This document shows, piece by piece, positions 27,354 through 35,833 of a DNA stretch of 64,000 bases (its first letter is position 1; each line of letters opens with the position of its first letter). The notes under the pieces are model-generated. The model did no database searches, had not been told where the DNA came from, and worked only from the letters and a program-made list of their open reading frames with translations. Origin of the DNA: GH45 sp046704385 (GTDB lineage: Bacteria > Bacteroidota > Bacteroidia > Bacteroidales > SZUA-534); the NCBI GenBank assembly GCA_046704385.1, contig JBJKSB010000076.1, positions 36,443 to 100,442 on the forward strand, written 5' to 3'. The position numbers were made by a program, and so were the translations under genes.

Positions 27354-27382
27354 TCTAAGAATCTTACATTTCTACAGTACTA

Positions 27383-27562
27383 TTTCGGAACGTCCGAAAG
27401 TTTGTTACACCACTGCATGAAGGTTTCGTAACTTCCGAAAGCTTGTTACATCAATACATAGGCTTTTCGGAACGTCCGAAAGTTAAATTCATCCTTGCAG
27501 AAAGGTTTCGGGAAGTCCGAATGGCTATTACACTACTGCATGGGCCTTTCGGAACCTCCGGC
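27383..27562. repeat. 41-bp tandem repeat array A (4.4 units)
   Basis: Units start at 27383, 27424, 27465, 27506 and 27547, exactly 41 bp apart; the fifth is cut by the cytochrome stop codon. Each opens with TTTCGGAACGTCCGAAA or a variant: TTTCGGA and TCCGAAA are 7-bp inverted arms around a 3-nt centre, perfect in units 1 and 3 and degenerate in the others. Tails vary but keep TTACA--A-TGCAT-like blocks. It fills the gap between two converging operons and encodes nothing. Confidence 0.85.
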
Positions 27563-28612
27563 TTATCTATTTACCTTTGTTCCCTTTTCATCATGACAGG
27601 TGGTACAGGTAAGCCAATGTATATTGTTAGGACTTTTAGCGTTAGAATAAGTAGTATTCATTTTAGTAACATCGAGACCACAATTCGAAATGGCCGGATG
27701 GCAATTCATACAAGAGTTTTTCGTACTGTTTGAATGGGTTTCATGGCACGATGCGCAGGATAAACCTTCATGAACTCCGGTTGGAGTGCGGTCGTCGCTT
27801 TTACCAGCCTCATGCTTAAAATTTGTTGAATGGCATTGCAAACAGAGTTTGGTTGTAGGGACGGCTGATGTAAGAATAGTATCACCATTATTGAACATTG
27901 TAATATTCATTAAATTATCAGCTCTTCGGTGTCTTTTGTCTCCTCTTATATACCAGTAAATGGGTGTATTTCTCGATGAATCATCTATAATATTTTCAGG
28001 ATTAAACTTTGGCAAAGTAGCATTATATGAATGTATTTGATGGCATGCCAGGCACGGAATCACAGGAATATTGCTTTCCTTTTTATCTTTAAGAACCCAA
28101 TTCCCTTCTGTTGTTTTATCCTGCTCAATTAAATCGTAAATATTTCCATCGTAATACATACCATGGCATCGTAAACAGTCCCAATAAGGAGTTTCCATTG
28201 CGTTATGAAGACTGTCAAGAAAAATTTGCCGGTAATTAACCGAATGCCCACCCGATCTCCATTTAGCAAATTCAATCTGATGGCATTTTATGCAATTATC
28301 CATGGTTTTAAGTATTTGCGCTTCGTTCATATGAATATCCTCATAATCAGGTTTGTCTGTCACATGGCGAAATACCATACCGGTTTTTTCCTTTATACTG
28401 TGAAAACCATTACTTAATGCCGTTCCATGACAGAATGAGCATTTAAAATTACGATGGGCTGAATTTTCCCAGTGGTTTATGAACGTATTAATTTCATGAC
28501 AACCGGCACAGGTTTTATCTGGATTGGCATTATTCCACCAGGTATAAGCTCCTGAAAATAAAATCAGAACAATGGAAACGACAACAATTATTAAGACCGC
28601 TTTATGTTTCAT
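27563..28612 (-). CDS. Nine-haem c-type cytochrome, electron-accepting subunit of the GMC dehydrogenase
   Basis: 349 residues with an N-terminal membrane anchor (about 4-24) and nine CxxCH haem motifs: CAGCH (35-39), CSFCH, CIKCH, CLRCH, CLACH, CLQCH, CASCH, CMNCH and CTTCH near the C-terminus. It therefore belongs in the periplasm, tethered to the inner membrane, passing electrons from the FAD subunit to quinone or a terminal reductase. It overlaps the GMC gene by 4 bases. Classical gluconate-2-dehydrogenase-type complexes use a triheme cytochrome, so nine haems is unusual and suggests a link to a longer electron wire. An NrfH/NapC-like beginning is possible for the first two haems. Confidence 0.9.
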   Translation of the reverse strand: MKHKAVLIIVVVSIVLILFSGAYTWWNNANPDKTCAGCHEINTFINHWENSAHRNFKCSFCHGTALSNGFHSIKEKTGMVFRHVTDKPDYEDIHMNEAQILKTMDNCIKCHQIEFAKWRSGGHSVNYRQIFLDSLHNAMETPYWDCLRCHGMYYDGNIYDLIEQDKTTEGNWVLKDKKESNIPVIPCLACHQIHSYNATLPKFNPENIIDDSSRNTPIYWYIRGDKRHRRADNLMNITMFNNGDTILTSAVPTTKLCLQCHSTNFKHEAGKSDDRTPTGVHEGLSCASCHETHSNSTKNSCMNCHPAISNCGLDVTKMNTTYSNAKSPNNIHWLTCTTCHDEKGTKVNR

Positions 28613-30252
28613 ACTTTGAAATTATTTACAATATAATCGCCAATTCGAAAACCATTAGCCATAATGGTAAGTGCCGGATTAAATCCGCCGTTATTAACAT
28701 GTATACTTCCATCTGCAATAAACAGATTATCTATTTGATGAACCTGCCCAAATTTATTAACCACCGAAGTTTTTGGATCATTTCCCATTCGTGCTGTGCC
28801 AGCCTGGTGTTGTCCGCCACTCGGACCTCCCTGACCTCCTACCGATTGCCAGGTTTTGTAGGCACCTGCCTCTTTTAGAATTTCTTCTGCTTTGGTTGAA
28901 AGGAATTTACAGTTTTCGTAATCAAGCGGGTGTCGTTCGCCGGATAGCCGGGCTACAGGAATTCCCCAATAATCTTTAACAGTTGGATCGATAGTTACCC
29001 GGGATTCAAAAACCGGGATTTCCTGTATCGGCCCCACAACCTGAGAAGTACGATGATACATCTTACGCTGAAATTTCTTATGCGCTGCACCCCATCCTGC
29101 TGAACCCGGAGGTCTTATATTCGTGTAAAGATATGGTAGCCGGTTAAATTCATTAGCCAGTAATCCGCCTCCTATCATCCCCGGATTGTGATGATTAAAA
29201 TCACAAAGTGCTACTGTGGCACCAGGACCTGAAAAATCAAGTATATCGTAATCAAATAATCCGAAGGCACCCGTGTAGGCATGTCCTTGCAGATTTCGGC
29301 CAACCCAGTCGTAATTATTACCGGCTCCGTTGGGAAATAGCTTCGATTTCGAATTTAGCAGGAGCCGGGCTGTCTCTATAGCCGCACCTGAAATTACGAT
29401 TAAATCAGCCGTTTGTGTATAGCCTTTTTTATTTTCATCAAAGTAGTTTACCCCAATGGCTTTACCTTTATCGTCGACTAAAATCTCAGATACCATACAA
29501 TTTGTTCTCACTTCGCAGTTGCCTGATTGTATGGCAACAGGAATTACCGTATTTTGAGTTCCGTTTTTAGCATTAACAGGACAGGCAAAACCACAACAGG
29601 TTCTGTTTCGAATACAGGCAGCCCTGTTATTATAACGGACTGAGTTGCGAAGCATGGGAATTGGGAAAGGATGCAGACCCATTTTTTTTGCTGCGATATA
29701 GATAATCTTAGCCTCGTTGTTGTATTCAAAAGGTGGCATAGGTTGGCTTTTTTGCCTTGGAGGAGCAAATGGATTTTGGCTGTCATCACCCGAAACGCCA
29801 ATTTCCCATTCTGCCTTTTCGTAATAAGGTTCCAGATCGTTATAACTAATTGGCCAATCATCAAGTGTTGAACCTTCAACATGGCCATAAGTGGTCATTA
29901 ATTTAAAATCTTCCTCCATAAAGCGCCAGCCCATGGCTCCGTAACTTACAGTTCCTGAACCCACACAGGCCGCATTATTACTGTACCCTCCGCGTATCGG
30001 GGTTATTATTTGTGTATTACCGTTTTTGTCAGCATACACACGGGGATTTTTGACATGATCGGGACCAAAAGGCGAACCCAAAACTTCAGTCCGTTGCGAT
30101 ATAAGTTCATCGTTTGGATACTCGTCGTAATTTGGCCATGTACCGCGCTCGAATAACACAACTTTAAATCCGTTGGTTGCTAACTCCTTGGCAACAATTC
30201 CTCCACCGGCTCCGGCACCAACAACAATAGCCTTAACGTGTTTATTTTCCAT
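28609..30252 (-). CDS. GMC-family FAD-dependent dehydrogenase (gluconate 2-dehydrogenase-like large subunit)
   Basis: 547 residues. The FAD-binding Rossmann motif VVGAGAGGG is at about 10-18, with a GMC substrate/FAD domain through the C-terminal HNNGGFNPALTIMANG segment containing the active-site His-Asn pair. A cysteine-rich CCGFACPVNAKNG segment lies mid-protein, as in related gluconate/2-ketogluconate dehydrogenases. It has no signal peptide; export is expected by piggy-backing on the small subunit, which has a twin-arginine-like signal. Order: small subunit, this gene 11 bases later, then the cytochrome with a 4-base overlap. Substrate is likely a sugar, sugar acid or polyol; the exact one is not readable. 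Confidence 0.9.
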   Translation of the reverse strand: MENKHVKAIVVGAGAGGGIVAKELATNGFKVVLFERGTWPNYDEYPNDELISQRTEVLGSPFGPDHVKNPRVYADKNGNTQIITPIRGGYSNNAACVGSGTVSYGAMGWRFMEEDFKLMTTYGHVEGSTLDDWPISYNDLEPYYEKAEWEIGVSGDDSQNPFAPPRQKSQPMPPFEYNNEAKIIYIAAKKMGLHPFPIPMLRNSVRYNNRAACIRNRTCCGFACPVNAKNGTQNTVIPVAIQSGNCEVRTNCMVSEILVDDKGKAIGVNYFDENKKGYTQTADLIVISGAAIETARLLLNSKSKLFPNGAGNNYDWVGRNLQGHAYTGAFGLFDYDILDFSGPGATVALCDFNHHNPGMIGGGLLANEFNRLPYLYTNIRPPGSAGWGAAHKKFQRKMYHRTSQVVGPIQEIPVFESRVTIDPTVKDYWGIPVARLSGERHPLDYENCKFLSTKAEEILKEAGAYKTWQSVGGQGGPSGGQHQAGTARMGNDPKTSVVNKFGQVHQIDNLFIADGSIHVNNGGFNPALTIMANGFRIGDYIVNNFKV

Positions 30253-30263
30253 TTTTTGCTGAT

Positions 30264-30797
30264 TTAATTTTTATACCGGTTTTGTCCAATTATCAATGGA
30301 TAATCAAGCCGCAACATATTAAAACTTACATAATCTTTATTTCCGCCGTGAATAGGCGATCCGTAAAATCCTTGCATGGTATGGTTTCGAACCAGATTAA
30401 AAAAAGCAGAAGCCCCGCCATTTTCAAAAGTAATTTGTCCTGATTCCAGTAAATTCAATATTTCAAATTGAATCGTCTGATTAATATCCTCAAAATTATT
30501 ACTGTATTTAGCCTGGCAATACTGCTGAATATCTTTTATACCATTTCTATAAGTCAGCGTATCATAATGAAAAACGCCGGATAATTGCCGGTCGATATAA
30601 TAAATTACACCGGCATCAGTGGCACCGGGAGATTCATCGCGGGGAATGATCTGCTCACAAACAGCAATTATACATTTAGCCTCCTGGTAAGTAAAAAACC
30701 GATACATGCCCATGCTTCTGAAACATGAAGGCATAATTAACAATCCGCCTGTGATTAAAGCCGATTGTTTAATAAAATCTCTTCTGTTTATAGCCAT
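30264..30797 (-). CDS. Gluconate 2-dehydrogenase subunit 3-like small subunit
   Basis: 177 residues. The N-terminus MAINRRDFIKQSALITGGLL is a twin-arginine-type signal; the following MPSC could be a lipobox. The body has the QEAKCIIAVCEQIIPRDESPGATDAG segment characteristic of the gluconate 2-dehydrogenase subunit 3 family. It would escort the FAD subunit to the periplasm and stabilise the complex. First gene of the three-gene operon; no clean -33/-7 promoter found in the 320 bases upstream. Confidence 0.88.
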   Translation of the reverse strand: MAINRRDFIKQSALITGGLLIMPSCFRSMGMYRFFTYQEAKCIIAVCEQIIPRDESPGATDAGVIYYIDRQLSGVFHYDTLTYRNGIKDIQQYCQAKYSNNFEDINQTIQFEILNLLESGQITFENGGASAFFNLVRNHTMQGFYGSPIHGGNKDYVSFNMLRLDYPLIIGQNRYKN

Positions 30798-31117
30798 AAG
30801 TAATTTAAACTTTAAGATTGCTATTATTGGTTGTTTACAAAATAATGCATTGAATCCATTTATAAATTTATAAAACCAAATTTATATTTAGAAATAATGT
30901 TGGGAATTACTGCATAACTGTTGGCAAAAAGCTTGGAAACAACAACAGCCCTAAAAACGGCGAAGCCCTGAAGAAATCAGGGCTACCGGTTAGGGTGTGA
31001 TAATTAGGGTGTGTAATGAGACATGCTCATAAAGTGAGCATAGTGTTAACAATCATGTGTACAAATTGTTCTAACAACGATTTATCTTGCACATAAAATC
31101 AATAATATGCCATGTCT
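30798..31117. other. Intergenic region with two hairpins upstream of the GMC operon
   Basis: 320 bases without an ORF. AGCCCTGA (30964-30971) / TCAGGGCT (30977-30984) and ATGCTCA (31023-31029) / TGAGCAT (31035-31041) are perfect stems with 5-nt loops. TTAGGGTGTG occurs twice between them. The second hairpin lies about 77 bases past the Arc-like gene and could end that transcript, but there is no T-run. Together they look like remnants of an intergenic repeat. Confidence 0.5.
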
Positions 31118-31288
31118 CTATTCTTGTAAGCCTTTTTCTTTCTTATATCTCCCCTCCTGTTTCAATGCTTTATCTATGATGTATTCAATTTGCCCGTTTA
31201 TGCTTCTGAATTCATCCGCAGCCCACTTTTCCAATGCATTATACTTATCAGGATCAATACGTAAAACAAATTGTTTTTTCTTGCTCAT
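31118..31288 (-). CDS. Arc-like ribbon-helix-helix DNA-binding protein (56 aa)
   Basis: A short gene running from the ATG at 31288 to the TAG at 31118. The product begins MSKKKQFVLRIDPDKYNALE and continues through WAADEFRSINGQIEYIIDKAL. The KKQFVLRIDP strand followed by two helices with the RSINGQIE turn is the Arc/MetJ (ribbon-helix-helix) pattern, and this exact type is familiar to me as a small Bacteroidota protein encoded beside SPFH/band-7 genes. It lies 287 bases downstream of the SPFH gene on the same strand. An 8-bp inverted repeat before the SPFH start is a candidate operator. Confidence 0.85.
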   Translation of the reverse strand: MSKKKQFVLRIDPDKYNALEKWAADEFRSINGQIEYIIDKALKQEGRYKKEKGLQE

Positions 31289-31349
31289 TTTTTTTGATTC
31301 AGGTATTTAAATAAATTGTAATCTCGTCAATTAAAGTATTATAAGTTTT

Positions 31350-31530
31350 CCCTCTCTTCCGATATCTATCGGAATCTCTCCAAGGAGAGAATACATCTGG
31401 TGAAAGTCTTTTAAAAACTAAAAGTTTTATACTTGCGGTAAAGTCAATTTAATGTGTTTTCCCTTGGGAGCCTGCTCCGAATTTATTTCGGAGAAATCTC
31501 TAGCCTAAGGCTAGGGAAAGGGGGAATATT
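31350..31530. repeat. Intergenic repeat element, copy 2
   Basis: Second copy of the element at 71-222, in the same orientation. The order is CCCTCTCT, a TCTCTCC-AA-GGAGAGA palindrome (31375-31390), a spacer, CCCTTGGGA, CTAGCC-N3-GGCTAG (31500-31514) and a G-rich end. This copy has two extra hairpins absent from the first, TCCGAT/ATCGGA near 31358-31373 and CTCCGAA/TTCGGAG near 31475-31493. It lies between the SPFH and Arc-like genes. Confidence 0.6.
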
Positions 31531-31575
31531 AAAATTATACTGAAACTTAATTCTGTATTTGATCCTGGTTTCCAT

Positions 31576-32430
31576 TTACTGATACAACGTCCCTGCGTTT
31601 ACAATTGGCCTTGCAGAATCTTCACTACACAATACTACCATTAAGTTTGAAATCATAGCAGCCTTTTTCTCTTCGTCAAACTCAATGATATCGCGTTCCT
31701 TAAGTTTTTCCAGGGCCATTTCGACCATTCCTACAGCACCTTCAACAATTTTACCACGTGCTGCAACAATGGCAGTGGCCTGTTGTCTTTTAAGCATTGC
31801 TCCTGCTATTTCCGAGGCATAAGCAATGTGTTTTATTCTTGCCTCAATTACATAAATACCTGCAATATCGAGCCTTTCTTTTAATTCGTCTTCCAATTTG
31901 GAGTTAATTTCATCGCCTCCGGCACGTAAGGTAATATCAGCATTTTCATCTTCAAAAAAATCATATGGATAATGCCCGGCTAGTTTTCGCAAAGCTGCTT
32001 CACTTTGAACTCTTACAAAATGCTCATACTCATCCACTTCAAATGAAGCTTTAAAAGTATCCTCCACTTTCCACACTAAAACGATCCCAATCATAATGGG
32101 ATTACCCACTTTGTCGTTTACTTTGATGGGTTCACTATCAAAGTTTCGCGCTCTCAACGAAATTTTCTTTTTAACAAATAAAGGATTTACCCAGAAAAAC
32201 CCATTTTCTTTTATAGTACCCATGTATTTTCCAAATAAAACCAGCACACCCGACTCATTTGGATTTATAATTATAAATCCTGAGAAGCAAACCAGAAAAA
32301 TTCCCAGTACAATTACAACCGGAACCATTTTCATAAATACGATCACCAGTATTGATGCTGCTACTAATAACAGGAGTAACAAAAAAGCTAAATATCCATT
32401 AGCTGCCTTAAATTCTTTTTCAGTTTTCAT
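31576..32430 (-). CDS. SPFH (band 7/stomatin-prohibitin) membrane protein
   Basis: 284 residues. Two adjacent hydrophobic segments (about 12-52) precede the SPFH domain (about 55-240), with the typical GVLVLFGKYMGTIKENGFFWVNPL opening in which FFWVNP is a family hallmark. The C-terminal helix has AMLKRQQATAIVAARGKIVEGAVGMV, the oligomerisation/coiled-coil region. SPFH proteins form membrane microdomain scaffolds and often modulate proteases or transport. The next gene downstream is an Arc-like regulator. An inverted repeat lies 16-38 bases upstream of its start codon. Confidence 0.9.
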   Translation of the reverse strand: MKTEKEFKAANGYLAFLLLLLLVAASILVIVFMKMVPVVIVLGIFLVCFSGFIIINPNESGVLVLFGKYMGTIKENGFFWVNPLFVKKKISLRARNFDSEPIKVNDKVGNPIMIGIVLVWKVEDTFKASFEVDEYEHFVRVQSEAALRKLAGHYPYDFFEDENADITLRAGGDEINSKLEDELKERLDIAGIYVIEARIKHIAYASEIAGAMLKRQQATAIVAARGKIVEGAVGMVEMALEKLKERDIIEFDEEKKAAMISNLMVVLCSEDSARPIVNAGTLYQ

Positions 32431-32445
32431 GATGCTAAAATTTAA

Positions 32446-32468
32446 TATGATATTATTTTGATATCATA
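32446..32468 (-). promoter_or_regulatory. Candidate operator of the SPFH gene
   Basis: TATGATAT (32446-32453) and ATATCATA (32461-32468) are perfect 8-bp inverted arms with a 7-base spacer, lying 16-38 bases before the SPFH ATG. Its size suits a dimeric regulator; the Arc-like protein encoded downstream is the obvious candidate, by inference. The AT-rich setting raises the chance of coincidence. Confidence 0.4.
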
Positions 32469-32709
32469 AAGATATGCAAATAAATTAGAATTAAAAAACA
32501 TTTTAACCAAATTTCAGCGATTTTAACTAACAAAGTAAATCAGGATGAATCAGCAATTTAGCTCAATAATATTTCATAACATATAGTTTTGTAATTGGCT
32601 ACAAGGACTTCGACTATCGGTTTTTGATTTATAAATTGTATTTTTATCACACAGGTTCTGAACAAAATTTAAAACCAGATTAACCTAAGTTTTACAAAAG
32701 CAAATTAAC

Positions 32710-34293
32710 ATGTTATTGGAAAAAGATCTTAGTCTGATAAATTCAAAAGGAATAAGCAAGCAGCAAATTGAACAACAAATAGAACGATTTATAACTGGTT
32801 TTCCTATCCTGAATATTGATAGGCCTGCTACCCTTCGGGATGGAATTAAAGTATTGACTGACAAACAATTATTTGAATACATAAAAATCTATAATAAATC
32901 ATCGCGAAAACTTAAACGAGTAAAATTTATACCAGCCTCAGGAGCAGCAACCCGAATGTTTCAACATTTATATGATGTAGCAAAAACCTACAAAGGAACC
33001 GAAGAAGATTACCTGAGATTTATTTCTGATAAAAGCTTTGGTTCAGTTTTTTACCTGGTTCAAAACCTGAGAAACTTTGCATTTTACGACGATTTGGCTC
33101 AAAATATATCCAGCAATGGAACTACACTTGATGAAATTTTAAAAAAACACAATTACGCTGAATTGTTCAAATTTTTACTGGAAACCAATGGATTAAATTA
33201 TGGAAACCTGCCCAAGGGATTGCTTAAATTTCATCGAGGGTACCAGGGGAGCAGAACTCCTGTGTTTGAGCATTTAATGGAAGGGATTTATTATGCCACC
33301 AGCGGCAAGACCGTATTTTTACATTTTACGGTTTCACCTGATCATTTGGAACTGTTTAAAACTCACATTACTGAATTAACTCCTGACATTCAAAAAGCCA
33401 ATAAGGTGAAATTCAATATTTCCTATAGTTTACAAAAACCTTCAACCGATACCATCGCAGTAAATTCTCAAAATGAGCCTTTTCGAGACAAAGAAGGTAA
33501 TTTATTATTCCGCCCCGGAGGCCATGGGGCGCTCATCTATAATCTGAATGAGATTGATGCTGATATTATTTTTATTAAAAATATAGATAACGTTGTACAG
33601 AACAGGCTGATAGACGATACCATCTTTTATAAAAAAGCGCTCGCCGGTATGCTATTGGCTACCCGAAAAACAGCCGGAAAATTGCTAAAAAAACTACAAA
33701 AAAAACCCGACTGGGATATTATTGAAGAAGCTATAGAATTTTTGCGTAAAAAAATGTATATAATCCCTCCCGATGAATTTGAGAATTGGGAACTTGAAAA
33801 AAGGATAAACTATTTGAAAAAAAGAATTGACAGACCGATTCGTATCTGTGGAATGGTTCGTAATGAAGGAGAACCTGGTGGTGGACCTTTCTGGATAAAA
33901 TCGGAAGACGGTACCATGAACCTGCAGATTGTGGAAGGATCACAAATTAATGATGATCAAAAAGAATTATTACAAAAGGCAACCCATTTTAATCCGGTTG
34001 ACCTGGTTTGTTCCACTAAAGATTTCCATGGAAATAACTACAATCTGATTGACTATATCGATCACAATTCGGGATTTATATCTGCAAAAAGCACGAATGG
34101 TACAAATATAAAAGCATTAGAATTGCCCGGTTTATGGAATGGTGCCATGGCATACTGGAATACAATATTTGTTGAAGTACCTGCCACTACTTTTAACCCG
34201 GTTAAAACCATCAATGATTTATTGCGCACCGAGCACTTATTCGAAAAAGATTTATTACAAATAAACGACAATCAATCTATTGCTATTGATTAA
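32710..34293 (+). CDS. DUF4301 family protein, nucleotidyltransferase-like
   Basis: 527 residues, matching the usual length of DUF4301. The motif FIPASGAATRMFQHL (about 74-88) resembles the nucleotide-binding loop of sugar-nucleotide pyrophosphorylases (GGxGTRM type), and RPGGHGALIYNLNEIDADIIFIKNIDNV resembles the UDPGP-family segment. I infer a nucleotidyltransferase acting on a sugar or related phosphate; the substrate is not known to me. Cytoplasmic, no signal peptide. Divergent from SPFH; 107 bases separate it from the TPR gene that follows on the same strand. Confidence 0.8.
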   Translation: MLLEKDLSLINSKGISKQQIEQQIERFITGFPILNIDRPATLRDGIKVLTDKQLFEYIKIYNKSSRKLKRVKFIPASGAATRMFQHLYDVAKTYKGTEEDYLRFISDKSFGSVFYLVQNLRNFAFYDDLAQNISSNGTTLDEILKKHNYAELFKFLLETNGLNYGNLPKGLLKFHRGYQGSRTPVFEHLMEGIYYATSGKTVFLHFTVSPDHLELFKTHITELTPDIQKANKVKFNISYSLQKPSTDTIAVNSQNEPFRDKEGNLLFRPGGHGALIYNLNEIDADIIFIKNIDNVVQNRLIDDTIFYKKALAGMLLATRKTAGKLLKKLQKKPDWDIIEEAIEFLRKKMYIIPPDEFENWELEKRINYLKKRIDRPIRICGMVRNEGEPGGGPFWIKSEDGTMNLQIVEGSQINDDQKELLQKATHFNPVDLVCSTKDFHGNNYNLIDYIDHNSGFISAKSTNGTNIKALELPGLWNGAMAYWNTIFVEVPATTFNPVKTINDLLRTEHLFEKDLLQINDNQSIAID

Positions 34294-34400
34294 TGGGTTT
34301 TTGTTAATATCATTGTGTATTTCTTTTATTGTAATTTGGGTAAAAATACTCCCTTCTATTTTATAAATAGTTCTAACTTCGCCGTGTGAAATAATGGTAT

Positions 34401-35810
34401 ATGCAGGAACGATCAGGTGAGTTTTTCGAAGATATGGAAATGGCTTCAAACGTTAAAAGGTATGAAGCCATGATGAGTACAGGTATTTTTACTTACTTCG
34501 ATGTGGAGGAGATAGAAACTGTTGTAAATTATTATATCGATAACAATAAGCTCGATAAGGCTCAAAAAGCCTGCCTTTCGGGTTTAACCACCCACCCCAC
34601 ATCACAGGAGTTAAAATTAAAAAATGCTCAAATTTGTGTAGGTCGGGGTCTTGCCATCGAAGCTATAAAATGGCTTGATCAGGTTAAGGAATTCAGTAAT
34701 ACCAATCATGAATATTTCCTTACCAAAGGGATGGCAATGATCCTGTTAAATCATATTGAAAAGGCCATTGATTATTTTAACCGGTCGCTTAAACTCTCGC
34801 CCGAATCAGAAAAAGAAAATGTATTGTTTAATATTGGTGATGCACTTGAGAACAGTGGCAACCATGAAAAAGCTATCGGTTTTTATCTGATGGGTATTGA
34901 AATAAGTCAGGACACTGATGATTTTTACTTCAGGCTTGGCTTTTGTTATGACAGAAAGGCTGATTTTGAAAAAAGTATTTATTATTACCAGAAATACCTT
35001 GATTATAATCCTTTCTCAGAAAATGTCTGGTATAACCTTGGCATCATCTATAATAAGATTGAAGATTTCGAAAAATCGATTGACGCATATGAATATGCCA
35101 TTGCATTGGATAATTCCCATTATGATGCCATTTTTAACCTGGCCAATGCCCTGGCAAATAATGACAGATATGCTGAGGCGATAAAGACCTATGAAGAATA
35201 TGTGCAATTTAATCCCATAAACCTGATTGCAAAATATTATATTGGCGAATGCCTGATTCAACTTAAGAAATTACCGGAAGCACTGGAAAAATTCAACGAA
35301 ATATTAACCGAAAATACTGATTTTCCGGAAGCTTATTATGGTAAAGCCATGGTTTATGACGAATTAGATGATTCTGAAAAAGCTGTTGAAAACTATAGAA
35401 TTGCTTTAAATCTCGACGATGAAAACACGGATGCCTGGTTTTCGCTGGGAAATTTATTCTCAAAACTAAATCGGTTGGATGATGCGATTGAAGCACTTGA
35501 TAAAGTTGTGCTTATCAACAAGTTTGATATTGAAGCCTGGTTATTAAATGCTGAAATAAACGATAAAATTTACAGGCTGAACCGATCTATTGAATTATTG
35601 TCAGAAGCTACTGATTATCTGCCTGATAGCTCAGATATCTTATTTTCACTATCGGCATATTATTTTAAAAACGAGAATTCCAAAATGGGTATTCTTTGGT
35701 TTAAAAACGCCTTTGAAATTGATAGTGAAAATTTTGAAACCACCTTTAAAATTTATCCCAAAGCGAGGTTTGTAAAAGAAATTATTGAAATAACCAAAGG
35801 GACAAACTGA
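34401..35810 (+). CDS. Cytoplasmic TPR-repeat protein
   Basis: 469 residues without signal peptide. Roughly ten TPR units of 34 residues run from about residue 45 to the C-terminus, for example DFEKSIYYYQKYLDYNPF, KIEDFEKSIDAYEYAIALD and RYAEAIKTYEEYVQFNP, with the W/L-G-Y-A-F-A-P spacing. The first 40 residues are acidic and not repetitive. It lies 23 bases before the PLP enzyme gene. A protein-interaction scaffold is the safe reading; the partner is unknown. Confidence 0.85.
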   Translation: MQERSGEFFEDMEMASNVKRYEAMMSTGIFTYFDVEEIETVVNYYIDNNKLDKAQKACLSGLTTHPTSQELKLKNAQICVGRGLAIEAIKWLDQVKEFSNTNHEYFLTKGMAMILLNHIEKAIDYFNRSLKLSPESEKENVLFNIGDALENSGNHEKAIGFYLMGIEISQDTDDFYFRLGFCYDRKADFEKSIYYYQKYLDYNPFSENVWYNLGIIYNKIEDFEKSIDAYEYAIALDNSHYDAIFNLANALANNDRYAEAIKTYEEYVQFNPINLIAKYYIGECLIQLKKLPEALEKFNEILTENTDFPEAYYGKAMVYDELDDSEKAVENYRIALNLDDENTDAWFSLGNLFSKLNRLDDAIEALDKVVLINKFDIEAWLLNAEINDKIYRLNRSIELLSEATDYLPDSSDILFSLSAYYFKNENSKMGILWFKNAFEIDSENFETTFKIYPKARFVKEIIEITKGTN

Positions 35811-35833
35811 CCCTTATCAAAAAATAAACTAAC

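Noticed and set aside
27383..27562. Possible CRISPR array
   Set aside because: The repeat part is only 17 bases and degenerates between units, the spacers are similar to each other, and there are no cas genes.
31107..31310. 67-aa plus-strand ORF
   Set aside because: It is the antisense of the Arc-like gene at 31118-31288, which has a recognisable fold.
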